The notes under the pieces: generated by a model
Told to the model about the DNA's origin: nothing
Databases searched by the model: none
Seen by the model: only the letters and a program-made list of their open reading frames with translations
Program-made: the position numbers and the translations under genes
Shown here: piece by piece, positions 26,023-35,117 of the stretch
Numbering within the stretch: the stretch's first letter is position 1
How the letters are laid out: every line of letters starts with the position of its first letter
NCBI RefSeq assembly: GCF_013031245.1
Contig: NZ_WPZL01000005.1
Span: 62,001 to 126,000 of the forward strand
Reading direction: 5' to 3'
DNA: 64,000 nucleotides
Source of the DNA: Ruegeria lacuscaerulensis
Lineage (GTDB): Bacteria > Pseudomonadota > Alphaproteobacteria > Rhodobacterales > Rhodobacteraceae

Positions 26023-29000
26023 TCAGTAATCCCGAGCGAAAAACACACCGATGCCGGTTTCGCCGCGCCCATCAACGGTTCCGCGCACGGTGAAATTGTC
26101 AGTGACGTCAAGGTTCAGGTTCACCTCGGTGTCACCTTCAGTGTTTACGGTGAAATCGGTATATAGATTGTCGCTCAGATAAGCACCGGCACCCAGACGA
26201 CCTGCGCCGCCTTCAGATGCACCGATGTCCAAGGTATCGACGCCGGTCGCGTCTCTCAGACCCTTTGTGGCATCACCCCCAGCGCCGCTGAGCTGCGCCA
26301 GAGATGCCGCCATCTGCGCGATCACGATGGGCGAGAGTTCCGAGAAACGGTTGCCGAACAACAGCATGGCCAGGGCCTCTTCGGCGGGGCGTTCCGGATC
26401 GGAAAAGACGTCCACCTCGGGCGCATCCAGAGGACCCGCGATTTCGATCGTGGCGGTCCCGTCCGACGTGCTGGTGGAAGATTCGAACTCGATATAGGGC
26501 GTCAGGTCCCCTTGCAGCGTCACGATGCCTTTGGTCAGGGCCAGCCTGCGGCCCAGAATGTCGAAATTACCGCGGATCAGTTCGATCTGACCGGACGGAA
26601 TGACCGAGGTCGTCGTCCCTCCGATAAACAACCGACCGCCAAGTTCCGCGTTTACACCACGTCCGCGCACGAAAACCGCTTTGGGGGCGAGCAGGCTGAT
26701 GTCCAGCGCAATGCGGGAATCGCTTTTGGTTTTGCCTTCTTCGACAACCAGACCGGCGCGTTCTCTGGTTAGGAACCCCGCCGCGCTTTCGTTAATATGC
26801 TCAATGTCCGGTATCGGCGCAGCACCCACCGCACCGGCGGCGGCGGCCAGATTGATATTGGTTTCATCAAACGTGATCTGCCCGGAAATCGCGCTGTTTC
26901 CAGCCAATGCTCCGGTCCACGCGATCTGGCCGTTCAGAGTGGTCTCGTACAGTAACTTGTCCGTCAGCACGAGGCTGTTGAGGGTGGTCTTGATGTCCGC
27001 ATTGAACGGCGGCGTCAGGTCCACGGGGCCTGCGACGGTAAAGTTCCCACCAGCGCGCACGCCGCCATTCAGCGAGATTGTGGCCCGGCTTTGCGCCAGA
27101 TCGACCGAGCCGCTTATTCCTGTTATCGTCTGCCCTGCACCGGGGATGGCCAGCGACGTCCCCGAGGTGGTGATTTTGCCGCTGAGCGAGCTTAGGGCGG
27201 GTTTTCCTTTCAACCCGAGGTCAAATCGTGCTGTCCCGTCGATTTTGTTGGGCGTAATAAAGATGTTGGCCACGCCAAGATTGACGCCGCCTCGTGCTTT
27301 CAGGTCCGCTTCGCCCTTGCTTTCGTCAAATGTTCCCGCGATATCGCTGTTGATTTCGGCGGGACCATCGGCGGAGGCGTTGATTGTCCAGACGCCGTTA
27401 TCGCGTTTTGCGGTTCCCGTCGCGGCGATAGTTCCCGGAAACTCGGGCGCAAATCGTTCGATTTTGTTCAGCTTGGCGTCGAAATCCACATCCGCTGACC
27501 CATTGTTTTCCACAGTGCCTGTAAGGGTCGCGTATGAGCTGTCTGGCCCCCGCAGCGTCGCGGTTCCTTCCAGTCCCGATCCGGTCGGAGCTACGTTTCC
27601 ATCCAGTGTGAGCGGCCCGGAAAGCGTGCTAAGGATCCGACCCATGTCATCAAGCTGCACCGAGAAATTCAGGCCGCCGGCCTCACGATCGACTTTGCCT
27701 GACGCGGTGGCCGACAGCGCGGTCCCCGTCAGGCGGAAGGTCCGGACATCCAGGCCCTCATCGCCGTTTTCTGCGTCGACGTTCAGGGTCGTTCGGCCCT
27801 GGATCAGTTTATCGACAATCTCGATCCCGGTCTGAATGTCGTCGGCATCCACGTTGCCCTGTACGTCAAAGACACGGCTCGACAGGTTTCCGTTGCCCTG
27901 AACATCCGCCGTGACCGAGCCGCTCAGGTCGCGTCCGGCGAGACCCGCGAACAGAGAAAGATCTGGCGCGTTCAGGCTGGCTTCGCCGTCGACGGACAAG
28001 TCTCCGGTCGGGTCATCGACTGTCGCCGCAACCTGCGCGGTCAGGGCTTTGCCGTTGACCGTCGCTTTGCGGATTTCGATCTGTTCGGCCGTTCGCGCGC
28101 CGTCCCATGTGATCGTGGTCCGACCCGTCAGCAGTGGGTCGATATCTGACATCCCAGTTGTGATGTCCTGTCCGATCACGTTCGCCGTGCCGTCGAATTC
28201 CAGTGTCTGCACCGTGCCCTTACCGTCCAGTTCCGCCTGCAGGGCGCCGCCGAGGTCACGCTTGGCGAGCCCAGAGAAAACAGAAAGGTCCGGTGCATTC
28301 ACCTGGGCCTGACCATCGATGGTCAGATTGCCGTCCGGCGTTGTGACCTCACCGCTGGCTTGCGCCTGGGCCGCGTCGCTGTTCAGGTCAAACTCGCGGA
28401 TGCTTATGCCCTCTGATCCGCGGTTGGCGTCCAGTGTGATCGTGGTTTCGCCCTTGATGACAGGGTCAATATCGTCACGACCGGTGGACAGGTTGCGGCC
28501 CTGAATGACCACTTTCCCGTCAAAGCTGCCTTCCAGCGGCGAGCCTTTGCCATCGACCTTGGCCGAGGCCTGGCCACCCAGTTCAAGCTTGGCCAGATCG
28601 GAAAACCGCGAAAGGTCGGAAGCGTCAAGCGATGCGGACCCGTCGACTGAAAGACCACTGGTCAACCCGCTGATCAGCGCGTCCAGAGCCAAAGTATAAT
28701 CTGTCCCCACCAGTTCGAAGCCTGACAGGTTCAGGGACTGGCCACTGCCATAATCAAACAGGCTGTCCAGCGTAACCTGTTCACCCAAAGCAGCGTTCAG
28801 GGCCGGGTCGCTCAGGTTGATACCGGTCACGGTGGCCTGTACGTCACCCCGGACGCTGAAAGCATCGCCCTGCTCCAGAGTGCCCTGTGCTGTGATCTGG
28901 GCGCTTTCCAGTTTCGCTTGCGGAGAAGCGAATGCATTTGCCGTCAGACTCAGGTCCCACAAATTGCCGTTTTTCTGATCATAGAGGGCAGAGATCTGTG

Positions 29001-30108
29001 CTGCTTCGATCGACGTGTCTCCGCCCGCAACCGGAAGCACCACAGTGTCACCATCAGGCGGCGTGATACGGCCTTGCAAGGCCACCAACTGCAAGGTTCC
29101 GCCTTCGTCCAGGTGCAACTCGCCCTTTATATTCAGAGCCTGGGTGGTAAGTTCCAGATCCGAGATATCCAGCGCGCCCTCGGGTTTTGTCTGGCCGTCC
29201 ACGAAAAGGCGTGTCCTCGACCCAAAGAACGGGTCCAGGTCCTCTGCCATGAACGGGGTCAGATCGCCGCCTAAATCGGCGGTAAAGGCGATCCCGTCCG
29301 CAGCACCGCTCTCGGCAGCCCGCAACCGGACTTGCCCGGTCACGCGCTGCTGATTGTCGCTGCTCAGCGCGATGTCGGCCGTGAAATCCGTCAACGGTCC
29401 TGCTCCCTTGGCCGTCAGACCAATCGGCGGGCTGTCCGGAATCTTCAGCGCTGTCGAGATCAGACCGCCCGACGCCTCACTGACCTGCAGGTCGAGATTG
29501 ATCTCGCGCGAGGAGTTCTGGAACCCGGCAGTCAGCTTGATCTCGTCGCCGGCCCGGTCCAGTCGGGTGACATCCAGGTTGGTGTCCAGTGTGCCATCGG
29601 CCAGTGAAAGGTTCCCGGTCACCTTCAAATCAGCAGCCACGCCGATCAGCGGTTCGCCCAATGACAGTTCATCCACCCGGATCTCACCGATCTCAATTGA
29701 AACCGGCAGTTCCGGCAACTGGAAGGGTTGCGTCTCGGCTGTTGGCGCCGGTGTTTCTTTGGTGGTCGTGCCGGGCGCGCGGGCGATGTCGATCTCTTGC
29801 GCGGTCAGGGCGTTGACGGAAAACCGTCCGCGTATCAGGGCCAACCGGTTCCAGTCCAGTTCGGCGTCCTTGATGGTCAGCCAGACGCCCTCGTCGTCCG
29901 AAACCGTGATCTCTTCGATCGTGGCGCGGGCGCTCAGCGCCCCTTGCAGGCCCTTGACGGTAACGTTCTGATCGTCGCCGGACAGAGTGTCCTGCAGAAA
30001 CCGCTCCAACATACTGCCGCCGCTGTCGTCTTCCTGGGCAAGAAGGGGCTGAGGCGCGGTCAGCAGAAGCGCCGTGGTTAGGACAGGATATGAATAGCGC
30101 CAAATCAA
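26023..30108 (-). CDS. tamB: Translocation and assembly module subunit TamB
   Basis: TamB spans the periplasm from the inner membrane and works with TamA in outer-membrane protein assembly and lipid transport. The 1361-residue protein has an N-terminal signal anchor (residues 8-25, ending LLAQ). A very long series of beta-repeats of about 70-75 residues follows, many beginning with L-S-V-D-G-x-A-x-L-N/D-A-P-D-L-S. The C-terminal DUF490 domain ends in a strand FTVRGTVDGRGETGIGVFFARDY. Similar repeats in tandem (about residues 470-760) suggest internal duplication. The start is TTG at 30108, overlapping the tamA stop by 4 bases; no ATG is near. Confidence 0.95.
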   Translation of the reverse strand: MIWRYSYPVLTTALLLTAPQPLLAQEDDSGGSMLERFLQDTLSGDDQNVTVKGLQGALSARATIEEITVSDDEGVWLTIKDAELDWNRLALIRGRFSVNALTAQEIDIARAPGTTTKETPAPTAETQPFQLPELPVSIEIGEIRVDELSLGEPLIGVAADLKVTGNLSLADGTLDTNLDVTRLDRAGDEIKLTAGFQNSSREINLDLQVSEASGGLISTALKIPDSPPIGLTAKGAGPLTDFTADIALSSDNQQRVTGQVRLRAAESGAADGIAFTADLGGDLTPFMAEDLDPFFGSRTRLFVDGQTKPEGALDISDLELTTQALNIKGELHLDEGGTLQLVALQGRITPPDGDTVVLPVAGGDTSIEAAQISALYDQKNGNLWDLSLTANAFASPQAKLESAQITAQGTLEQGDAFSVRGDVQATVTGINLSDPALNAALGEQVTLDSLFDYGSGQSLNLSGFELVGTDYTLALDALISGLTSGLSVDGSASLDASDLSRFSDLAKLELGGQASAKVDGKGSPLEGSFDGKVVIQGRNLSTGRDDIDPVIKGETTITLDANRGSEGISIREFDLNSDAAQAQASGEVTTPDGNLTIDGQAQVNAPDLSVFSGLAKRDLGGALQAELDGKGTVQTLEFDGTANVIGQDITTGMSDIDPLLTGRTTITWDGARTAEQIEIRKATVNGKALTAQVAATVDDPTGDLSVDGEASLNAPDLSLFAGLAGRDLSGSVTADVQGNGNLSSRVFDVQGNVDADDIQTGIEIVDKLIQGRTTLNVDAENGDEGLDVRTFRLTGTALSATASGKVDREAGGLNFSVQLDDMGRILSTLSGPLTLDGNVAPTGSGLEGTATLRGPDSSYATLTGTVENNGSADVDFDAKLNKIERFAPEFPGTIAATGTAKRDNGVWTINASADGPAEINSDIAGTFDESKGEADLKARGGVNLGVANIFITPNKIDGTARFDLGLKGKPALSSLSGKITTSGTSLAIPGAGQTITGISGSVDLAQSRATISLNGGVRAGGNFTVAGPVDLTPPFNADIKTTLNSLVLTDKLLYETTLNGQIAWTGALAGNSAISGQITFDETNINLAAAAGAVGAAPIPDIEHINESAAGFLTRERAGLVVEEGKTKSDSRIALDISLLAPKAVFVRGRGVNAELGGRLFIGGTTTSVIPSGQIELIRGNFDILGRRLALTKGIVTLQGDLTPYIEFESSTSTSDGTATIEIAGPLDAPEVDVFSDPERPAEEALAMLLFGNRFSELSPIVIAQMAASLAQLSGAGGDATKGLRDATGVDTLDIGASEGGAGRLGAGAYLSDNLYTDFTVNTEGDTEVNLNLDVTDNFTVRGTVDGRGETGIGVFFARDY

Positions 30109-31910
30109 AATGCCTGTCCGATCCCGATATAGAACTGCAGACCGTTGCCGGTGTCACCCTGTACCGGCACCGCCAGGTCAAGGCGCAGCGGGCCGAACCC
30201 GCCCAGGTCGTATCTGACGCCAAGTCCGGCCCCGGAATGATACTCAGCGCCACTTCCGATGAACGAAGACGTATCGACGGTACCATAGTCGTAAAAGCCG
30301 ACAAGCGATATCGTGTCGGTGATTTTCCCACGAATTTCGCCGGACAGGCCAAGAAAGGATTTGCCACCGGCCACCCCGCCATTGATGGGAATGCCGAGGC
30401 TTTCATACGGTTGCCCGCGCACGGTCCCAGCGCCGCCCGAGAAAAACAGGAAGTCCGGTGTTACCCCGTCGGGTGACGGGCCGATCACTGAACCCAGTTG
30501 CACACGGCCTGCCAAAACCAGCCTGCCGCCCGTGTTCAGGCTGGTGTACGCACGGCCGTCGAAAAACAGCCGGATGCCGGTTTCCGTGTCCGACAACCCG
30601 ACAAACGGCATGACCTGCGAATCCAGATAGTACCCGCGCGTAGCACTGACCTTGCTGTCGCGTTGGTCCCATTCCGATCGAAACGGGAGGATGAAGTACC
30701 GGAACTTGCGCCCGCTGCCATAAGCGTCGTCCGCGTCCGACCATTGAAAACCAGCAGAAGCTTCCGCGTACAGGCGGTCGGAAAAAGTACGCCGCGCACC
30801 ATATGCCAGTGACGTAATCCACACGTTGTAGTTGTCTGTGTTGCGCCGTTCCAGCAAGGCGCTCCAGAAAGTGTTGTCATCCGGGCCAAGTCTGTCCGGC
30901 TGATCCAGGCGCAGACCGATCCGGCCGTCCAGATCCTCGGATCCGCCGATATTCCGCAAGGCGAATTCGAACCTGAGCCTTTCGGCGCGGCGAGAGACGT
31001 TGCGGTGAATCCATGTGGCCGTTACATCGATCCCATCGCGCGAGGCGACTTCGAACCCGAATGACAGGCGGCGTTTGGGCAGGTCTTCGAAGGTCGCGTC
31101 GAAATCCAGTGTACCATCCGGGTTCGGAGTGTCTTTTTCCTCAATGGACACCACATTGAATGTACCGGTGCGCCTCAGCCGTGTACCGACTTTCTGTATC
31201 TTCTCCGGCGAATACACCTCACCGGAAGGGAAGCCTGCGATTTTTTCGATCGAACTGTGGCGCACATCCGTGTCGCCGGAGATGATCATCTTGCCAAATG
31301 TCAGGCGCGGACCCGGGGCAAGGTCGATCTCGGTATCCAGTTTTCTCTGTTGATGGCGGGCGATGACCCTTTGATCCTGGACTTCGGCTTTGGCGTGCCC
31401 GGCATCGCGCCAGCCCTGCACTCCGGCCGAGGCTGCCTGCTGAATCGCACCGGTTGTTGCCAGCTTGCCGGTGGCGAACTCCTCGGGCAACTCGGTTTGT
31501 GGGGCGACGGGTTCAACGACAGCGGTGCCAAAGGTAAAGGTCGGGCCGGTGTTGACTGTGATGACGGCCCGATTGATCTCGGCGGGTACCGTGAGTGAAC
31601 TGATCTCTGCAGCTTCCTGACCATCCAGTTTGATGCTGACGACGGGACTGAAATACCCCTCGTCATACAAAATCTGAACGATGGTGCGATAATCGGACAA
31701 GGCGGCTGAAAGAATTTCCAGCGGCGTGTCCAATCCTCTGTCTTCCGCAGTTGCGACCGAGGACGTTTCCGCAAGCCGCTCAATCAGTTCTTTCGGCGCG
31801 CCGGGCACTGTCAGTGTGGTTTCCAATGCGGCCAGAGTTGTTGGAAATGCAGCCGTTATCGCGCCGAGAAGGCATTTTTTCGCAAAAGCCCGCGGCCAGC
31901 TTTCCTGCAT
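30105..31910 (-). CDS. tamA: Translocation and assembly module subunit TamA (Omp85/BamA family)
   Basis: This is the outer-membrane partner of TamB. The protein is about 601 residues: a signal peptide, POTRA domains (about residues 30-260, with YRTIVQILYDEGYFSPVVSIKLDG and LTFGKMIISGDTDV), then a 16-strand Omp85 barrel with the conserved FLFFSGGAGTVRGQPY (VRGF/Y loop) and the terminal Phe strand (GNGLQFYIGIGQAF). I place the start at ATG 31910, which begins a proper signal peptide and has GGAG upstream; an earlier ATG at 31985 is possible. Co-transcribed with tamB by overlap. Confidence 0.93.
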   Translation of the reverse strand: MQESWPRAFAKKCLLGAITAAFPTTLAALETTLTVPGAPKELIERLAETSSVATAEDRGLDTPLEILSAALSDYRTIVQILYDEGYFSPVVSIKLDGQEAAEISSLTVPAEINRAVITVNTGPTFTFGTAVVEPVAPQTELPEEFATGKLATTGAIQQAASAGVQGWRDAGHAKAEVQDQRVIARHQQRKLDTEIDLAPGPRLTFGKMIISGDTDVRHSSIEKIAGFPSGEVYSPEKIQKVGTRLRRTGTFNVVSIEEKDTPNPDGTLDFDATFEDLPKRRLSFGFEVASRDGIDVTATWIHRNVSRRAERLRFEFALRNIGGSEDLDGRIGLRLDQPDRLGPDDNTFWSALLERRNTDNYNVWITSLAYGARRTFSDRLYAEASAGFQWSDADDAYGSGRKFRYFILPFRSEWDQRDSKVSATRGYYLDSQVMPFVGLSDTETGIRLFFDGRAYTSLNTGGRLVLAGRVQLGSVIGPSPDGVTPDFLFFSGGAGTVRGQPYESLGIPINGGVAGGKSFLGLSGEIRGKITDTISLVGFYDYGTVDTSSFIGSGAEYHSGAGLGVRYDLGGFGPLRLDLAVPVQGDTGNGLQFYIGIGQAF

Positions 31911-32057
31911 CGAATGGCTCCAACTGCCCCAAGTCGAAATCAAAAAATCGCCGTCTTTTGAATGGCAACGGCTGATTGCATTCATGTTAGAGCATCAGTT
32001 TCAGTGCAGGGAAAGAATTTATCGAAAAACTCGCCAAAATAGCTGTTCGTGTGGTGG

Positions 32058-32601
32058 TCAGGACCCGGCGTTGCAGAACCAGCAAAGGGTGGCTTTGCGG
32101 TATTCGGGTTCCACATGGGAGACATTGGCAGGTGGCATTTCTTGGGTCACTCCCACCTGAAGGTAGATTTGATGTGTGTTGCGGGTGATTTCGCCTTCAG
32201 TTTCCGGCAGAACACCCTTCGAAGCCCTGAGGACGCGCTCCCAACCCGGTTCGCGCAAAGCATGGACAGTTGCCCAGCAGGACGTGATGGGCCTCTTCAG
32301 CTGCTGCGTTCGTTTGTTCGAAAGGCGTATGAGATTGGGTATCGACCTCTCACAGCGGCTTGAACATCGGTGCAGTCGACAACCACATGACGGCGACGAG
32401 CAACATCGCGACGCCCATCAGGAATACCAGCGCGGCGATGAACCGGTTGTATCTGGTCGCAAATACCAGTGCGTAATAGCCCGACAGCATCAGGTCTCCA
32501 TGGAGCGTCAGTTTGTGAATTCCATGAACGCGCAAATTGGCGATGTGGTGCTCGCTTCCGCAATCTGTGTCTTCAGTTGGCCCGGCAAGTTGAACGCCCA
32601 T
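32058..32601 (-). pseudogene. puuD: Decayed remnant of puuD (membrane urate oxidase/hydroxylase)
   Basis: Two fragments on the minus strand in different frames look like parts of the same old gene. At 32350-32490 the segment YYALVFATRYNRFIAALVFL is the last membrane helix typical of PuuD. At 32058-32260 REPGWERVLRASKGVL and EMPPANVSHVEPEYR match the C-terminal cytochrome c part, ending at a stop codon. Between them the heme motif, normally C-x-x-C-H, is broken (GNCPCFA in one frame, then a frameshift before EPGW). No intact start or upstream domain can be followed beyond about 32600. The similarity is from memory of the family and was not searched. PuuD carries out the first step of urate breakdown. 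Confidence 0.6.
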
Positions 32602-32832
32602 ATGGCGAGAGCAAAAGGATCACGTAGTAGTCGACTACGCAACCGGATGTGCCAAATTTATCGCTCAGCCAAGAAGATCGGCCTGATCGCAATCGTGCTG
32701 AACCCGGCCCTGCCCAATGAAATGGTCCCCGAGGCGGCCGAGGAGGTTTCAAGCGGTATGGCAGAGCATGCATCAGCCTGTTTGGCGTGCTTATAGTCGG
32801 GCACACGCGGTTCGCGGAGTACTGCGGTCAGC
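32602..32832. other. Non-coding remainder between the puuD remnant and gap
   Basis: No open frame here looks real on either strand. It may contain further unreadable puuD sequence. The plus-strand frame covering much of 32176-32796 lies antisense to the puuD remnant and shows no family features. Confidence 0.5.
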
Positions 32833-33819
32833 TCAGACGTTGGCCATCAGGCGAGCCACGTCCAGCATACGCGCCGAAAACCCCCATTCATTGTCATACC
32901 AGCCGAAGACGCGGACCTGATGTTCACCGACCATCCGCGTCTCGGGGCCTGCTAGGACAAGGGATTCCGGCCTTGTGCGCAAGTCCGACGAGACCAGGGG
33001 GTGATCGGTCCAGCCCAGAACGGGTGACTGAGCGACGGCTCTACGCAGTTCTGCGTCAAAAGCGGTCTCGGACATGCCACGCTCAAGCGTAACAACCAGA
33101 TCGACGGCGGACACGCTGGCCGTGGGAACGCGAACGGCTGCGCCCGAGATGCGGCCAGCGAGATGGGGCATGACGTCGTCAATGAGATGCGTGGCGCTGG
33201 TGGTTGTCGGGACCATGGACAGAGCACCGGCACGTGAGCGCGCCAGATCTCCGCGCGGTGCGTCGACCATGGGCTGGCTGTTGGTATAGCAGTGAATCGT
33301 CGTCATGTGGGCCGAGGCGATGCCTCCGATCCGGTCCAGTACTTTGATCAGAGGCGCCAGCCCGTTTGTGGTACAGGAGGCGTTTGATACGATCCGTGCA
33401 TTGCCCAACTGATCTTCGTTGGCGCCAAGAACAATTGTGACTTCGGTTGCGGGTGAGGGGCCTGAGATCAGAACTTTGCCCGCCCCGGCTGTCAGTCCCT
33501 GGCTGGCAACGTCTGATGTGCGCGCGACTCCCGTGCAATCCATCAAAACATCGACACCGGACAGATCTACGCGCGACAGATCCGCGCTGTGGGTGACCGG
33601 GAATGCGTGCCCATCAATCAAGATGGTTTCGTCACCCGTTTCAACCGTGCCAGGAAACGGGCCAAATGTGCTGTCATATTTGAAAAGATAGGCACAGGTT
33701 TCAAGCGGAGCGATATCGTTGATCAGCACCAGCTCGATGTCCGAACCTTGCGGCAAGGCCAGAAGCTGCCGCAGGATCGTGCGGCCGATACGGCCGAATC
33801 CGTTGATTGCGAGTTTCAT
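32833..33819 (-). CDS. gap: Glyceraldehyde-3-phosphate dehydrogenase (type I)
   Basis: The enzyme converts glyceraldehyde-3-phosphate to 1,3-bisphosphoglycerate (or the reverse) with NAD(P). The 328-residue protein has the Rossmann start AINGFGRIGRTILR, the DSTFGPF segment, the active-site SNASCTTNGLAPL, catalytic His in STTIHCYTN-like TTIHCYTN, the phosphate-binding segment VPTTTSATHLI, RVPTASVSAVDL, and YDNEWGFSARM. ATG 33819 begins the Rossmann strand; no good SD is visible, and a TTG two codons upstream is also in frame. It may be one of several gap copies; no other glycolytic gene is adjacent. Confidence 0.92.
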   Translation of the reverse strand: MKLAINGFGRIGRTILRQLLALPQGSDIELVLINDIAPLETCAYLFKYDSTFGPFPGTVETGDETILIDGHAFPVTHSADLSRVDLSGVDVLMDCTGVARTSDVASQGLTAGAGKVLISGPSPATEVTIVLGANEDQLGNARIVSNASCTTNGLAPLIKVLDRIGGIASAHMTTIHCYTNSQPMVDAPRGDLARSRAGALSMVPTTTSATHLIDDVMPHLAGRISGAAVRVPTASVSAVDLVVTLERGMSETAFDAELRRAVAQSPVLGWTDHPLVSSDLRTRPESLVLAGPETRMVGEHQVRVFGWYDNEWGFSARMLDVARLMANV

Positions 33820-33873
33820 GCGCAAGCTATGGCAGCGCGCCGGTCAGACCTCAATGGCCGTTTCGACCACACG

Positions 33874-34197
33874 TCAGTTGCAACTGACCTGTGAAAAGAA
33901 CTGACCCGAGATGTTCTGATACATGCTGGCCACGATCGGCTTGCATCCTGTCGCCTGCTGAATGGCTGCAATGGCCTGAACGGTGCGCAGGCGCGGCGGC
34001 GGGCCAAAGGGGTTCAGGTTGTTGTTGTCGCGCGTGGCGCGGTACACGACCGGAGCGTCCGATACCTGCGTCACGGCCCATGTGCGGCTCATGACGAAAA
34101 CCGATTTGGTTTCTTCCTTGGCGACAACAGGTGTTGACCCGAAAGCCGTCAGGCCAATTGTTGCTGCCAGTGCCAGCATTGATCCGCGCAGTACCAT
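33874..34197 (-). CDS. Small exported protein of unknown function
   Basis: This 107-residue protein has a signal peptide ending near residue 26 (VVAK). The mature part (about 80 residues) contains SVFVMSRTWAVTQVSD, a polar stretch RATRDNNNLNPFGPPPR, TVQAIAAIQQATGCKP and SGQFFSQVSCN, with two cysteines that could form a disulfide. A GGAG is 8 bases before ATG 34197. No known domain recognised. It reads toward gap. Confidence 0.65.
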   Translation of the reverse strand: MVLRGSMLALAATIGLTAFGSTPVVAKEETKSVFVMSRTWAVTQVSDAPVVYRATRDNNNLNPFGPPPRLRTVQAIAAIQQATGCKPIVASMYQNISGQFFSQVSCN

Positions 34198-34753
34198 TGA
34201 AAATCTCCAGTGCTAAAAACCGGTGTTATTTCACCAGATTCAAGCGCTTCTGTGAACCCCTGCGACGGAAAAAACCGAATCCACGTCAGCGTTTAGCCAG
34301 GGACAGGTGCATGTCATTGTAGTGCAGTTAGCGGAATCGACCTGGACCGCCTGCGGGCAAAAGGCGTGCAGCCAGATGTAATCGCCAGCCACGACCGCGA
34401 CCCAATCCTCGTTGAGCCGGTAGACGGCTTTACTTTCAGGACATAATGCCCGTTTTGAATCACGTGAATTTCGGCACAAGGGATCACCACTCGGACGTCA
34501 GTGAATATGGGGCGATCAGTTAATAACTGGTCCTGATCGCGGTGGCTATCTGTGAGCGTGCAATATGTGGCGTGTGCCATGGATACCTTTGGTTTCAGTT
34601 TCCGGCACCATGCTGGGACTGTCCCGCCGCCTCAGGCGTCTGACATGCAAAAGGTTTACTTGGAAATTTTTAAGGGCGCGCAACAGGGCTTGGCCCTTGT
34701 TCGTTGCCGGTATAGTCTTGAATGTAAAACTATTTCAGCAAAGCGAGGCGACC
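34198..34753. other. Gene-poor stretch between two small exported protein genes
   Basis: About 555 bases without a gene that I can support. Two overlapping minus-strand frames (34240-34479 and 34314-34580) together could be read as one frameshifted small protein with KAVYRLNEDWVAVVAGDYIW, but neither has an SD or a known domain. The divergent promoters of the flanking genes should be here. Confidence 0.4.
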
Positions 34754-35110
34754 ATGAAAGCCTGGATTTCTTCTACATTGGTAGCAGTTGCGGTTCTGGG
34801 AGCGGCAGTGGCCAGCCAGGCAAAGCCGCTTTCCCGAATCATCGCAGAAATGGGGTTGAGCCCCGAGGATTTTAACGTGGTGAACGTGACAGCGGATGCG
34901 ATGCTCGCAGGTGGTGCGCCTCAGGTGGGAACGGAGAGCACGTGGGCCAACGAAGCGACCGGCTCGATGGGCACGATCCGCGTACGCGAAGTCCGCGACA
35001 ATTGCGTTCACTTGCAGCACTTCATTCAGCCTGAAGGCTCTGATCAGACACGCGAGGTCAGAACCCGCCGGTGCCGCGATGCCAGCGGCAACTGGATCCT
35101 GACGCCCTGA
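34754..35110 (+). CDS. Small exported protein with surface-antigen-like C-terminus
   Basis: This 118-residue protein has a signal peptide (about residues 1-22, ending SQAK). The mature part contains FNVVNVTADAMLAGG, ESTWANEATGSMGTI and a C-terminal segment EVRTRRCRDASGNWILTP. The R-x-C-R-x-x-x-G-x-W pattern resembles the C-terminus of 17-kDa rickettsial surface antigens and related alphaproteobacterial proteins. No lipobox is visible. GAGG lies 6 bases before ATG 34754; a longer in-frame extension lacks an SD and would place the signal peptide internally. Function unknown. Confidence 0.65.
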   Translation: MKAWISSTLVAVAVLGAAVASQAKPLSRIIAEMGLSPEDFNVVNVTADAMLAGGAPQVGTESTWANEATGSMGTIRVREVRDNCVHLQHFIQPEGSDQTREVRTRRCRDASGNWILTP

Positions 35111-35117
35111 ATCTGAG

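Noticed and set aside
26600..27835. Plus-strand open frame of 411 codons opposite tamB
   Set aside because: No domain and no SD; low-complexity composition reflects the repeats of tamB on the other strand.
32350..32490. A 46-residue membrane microprotein with a good SD
   Set aside because: The sequence matches the last helix of PuuD and lies in line with other PuuD fragments, so it is better explained as a pseudogene remnant.
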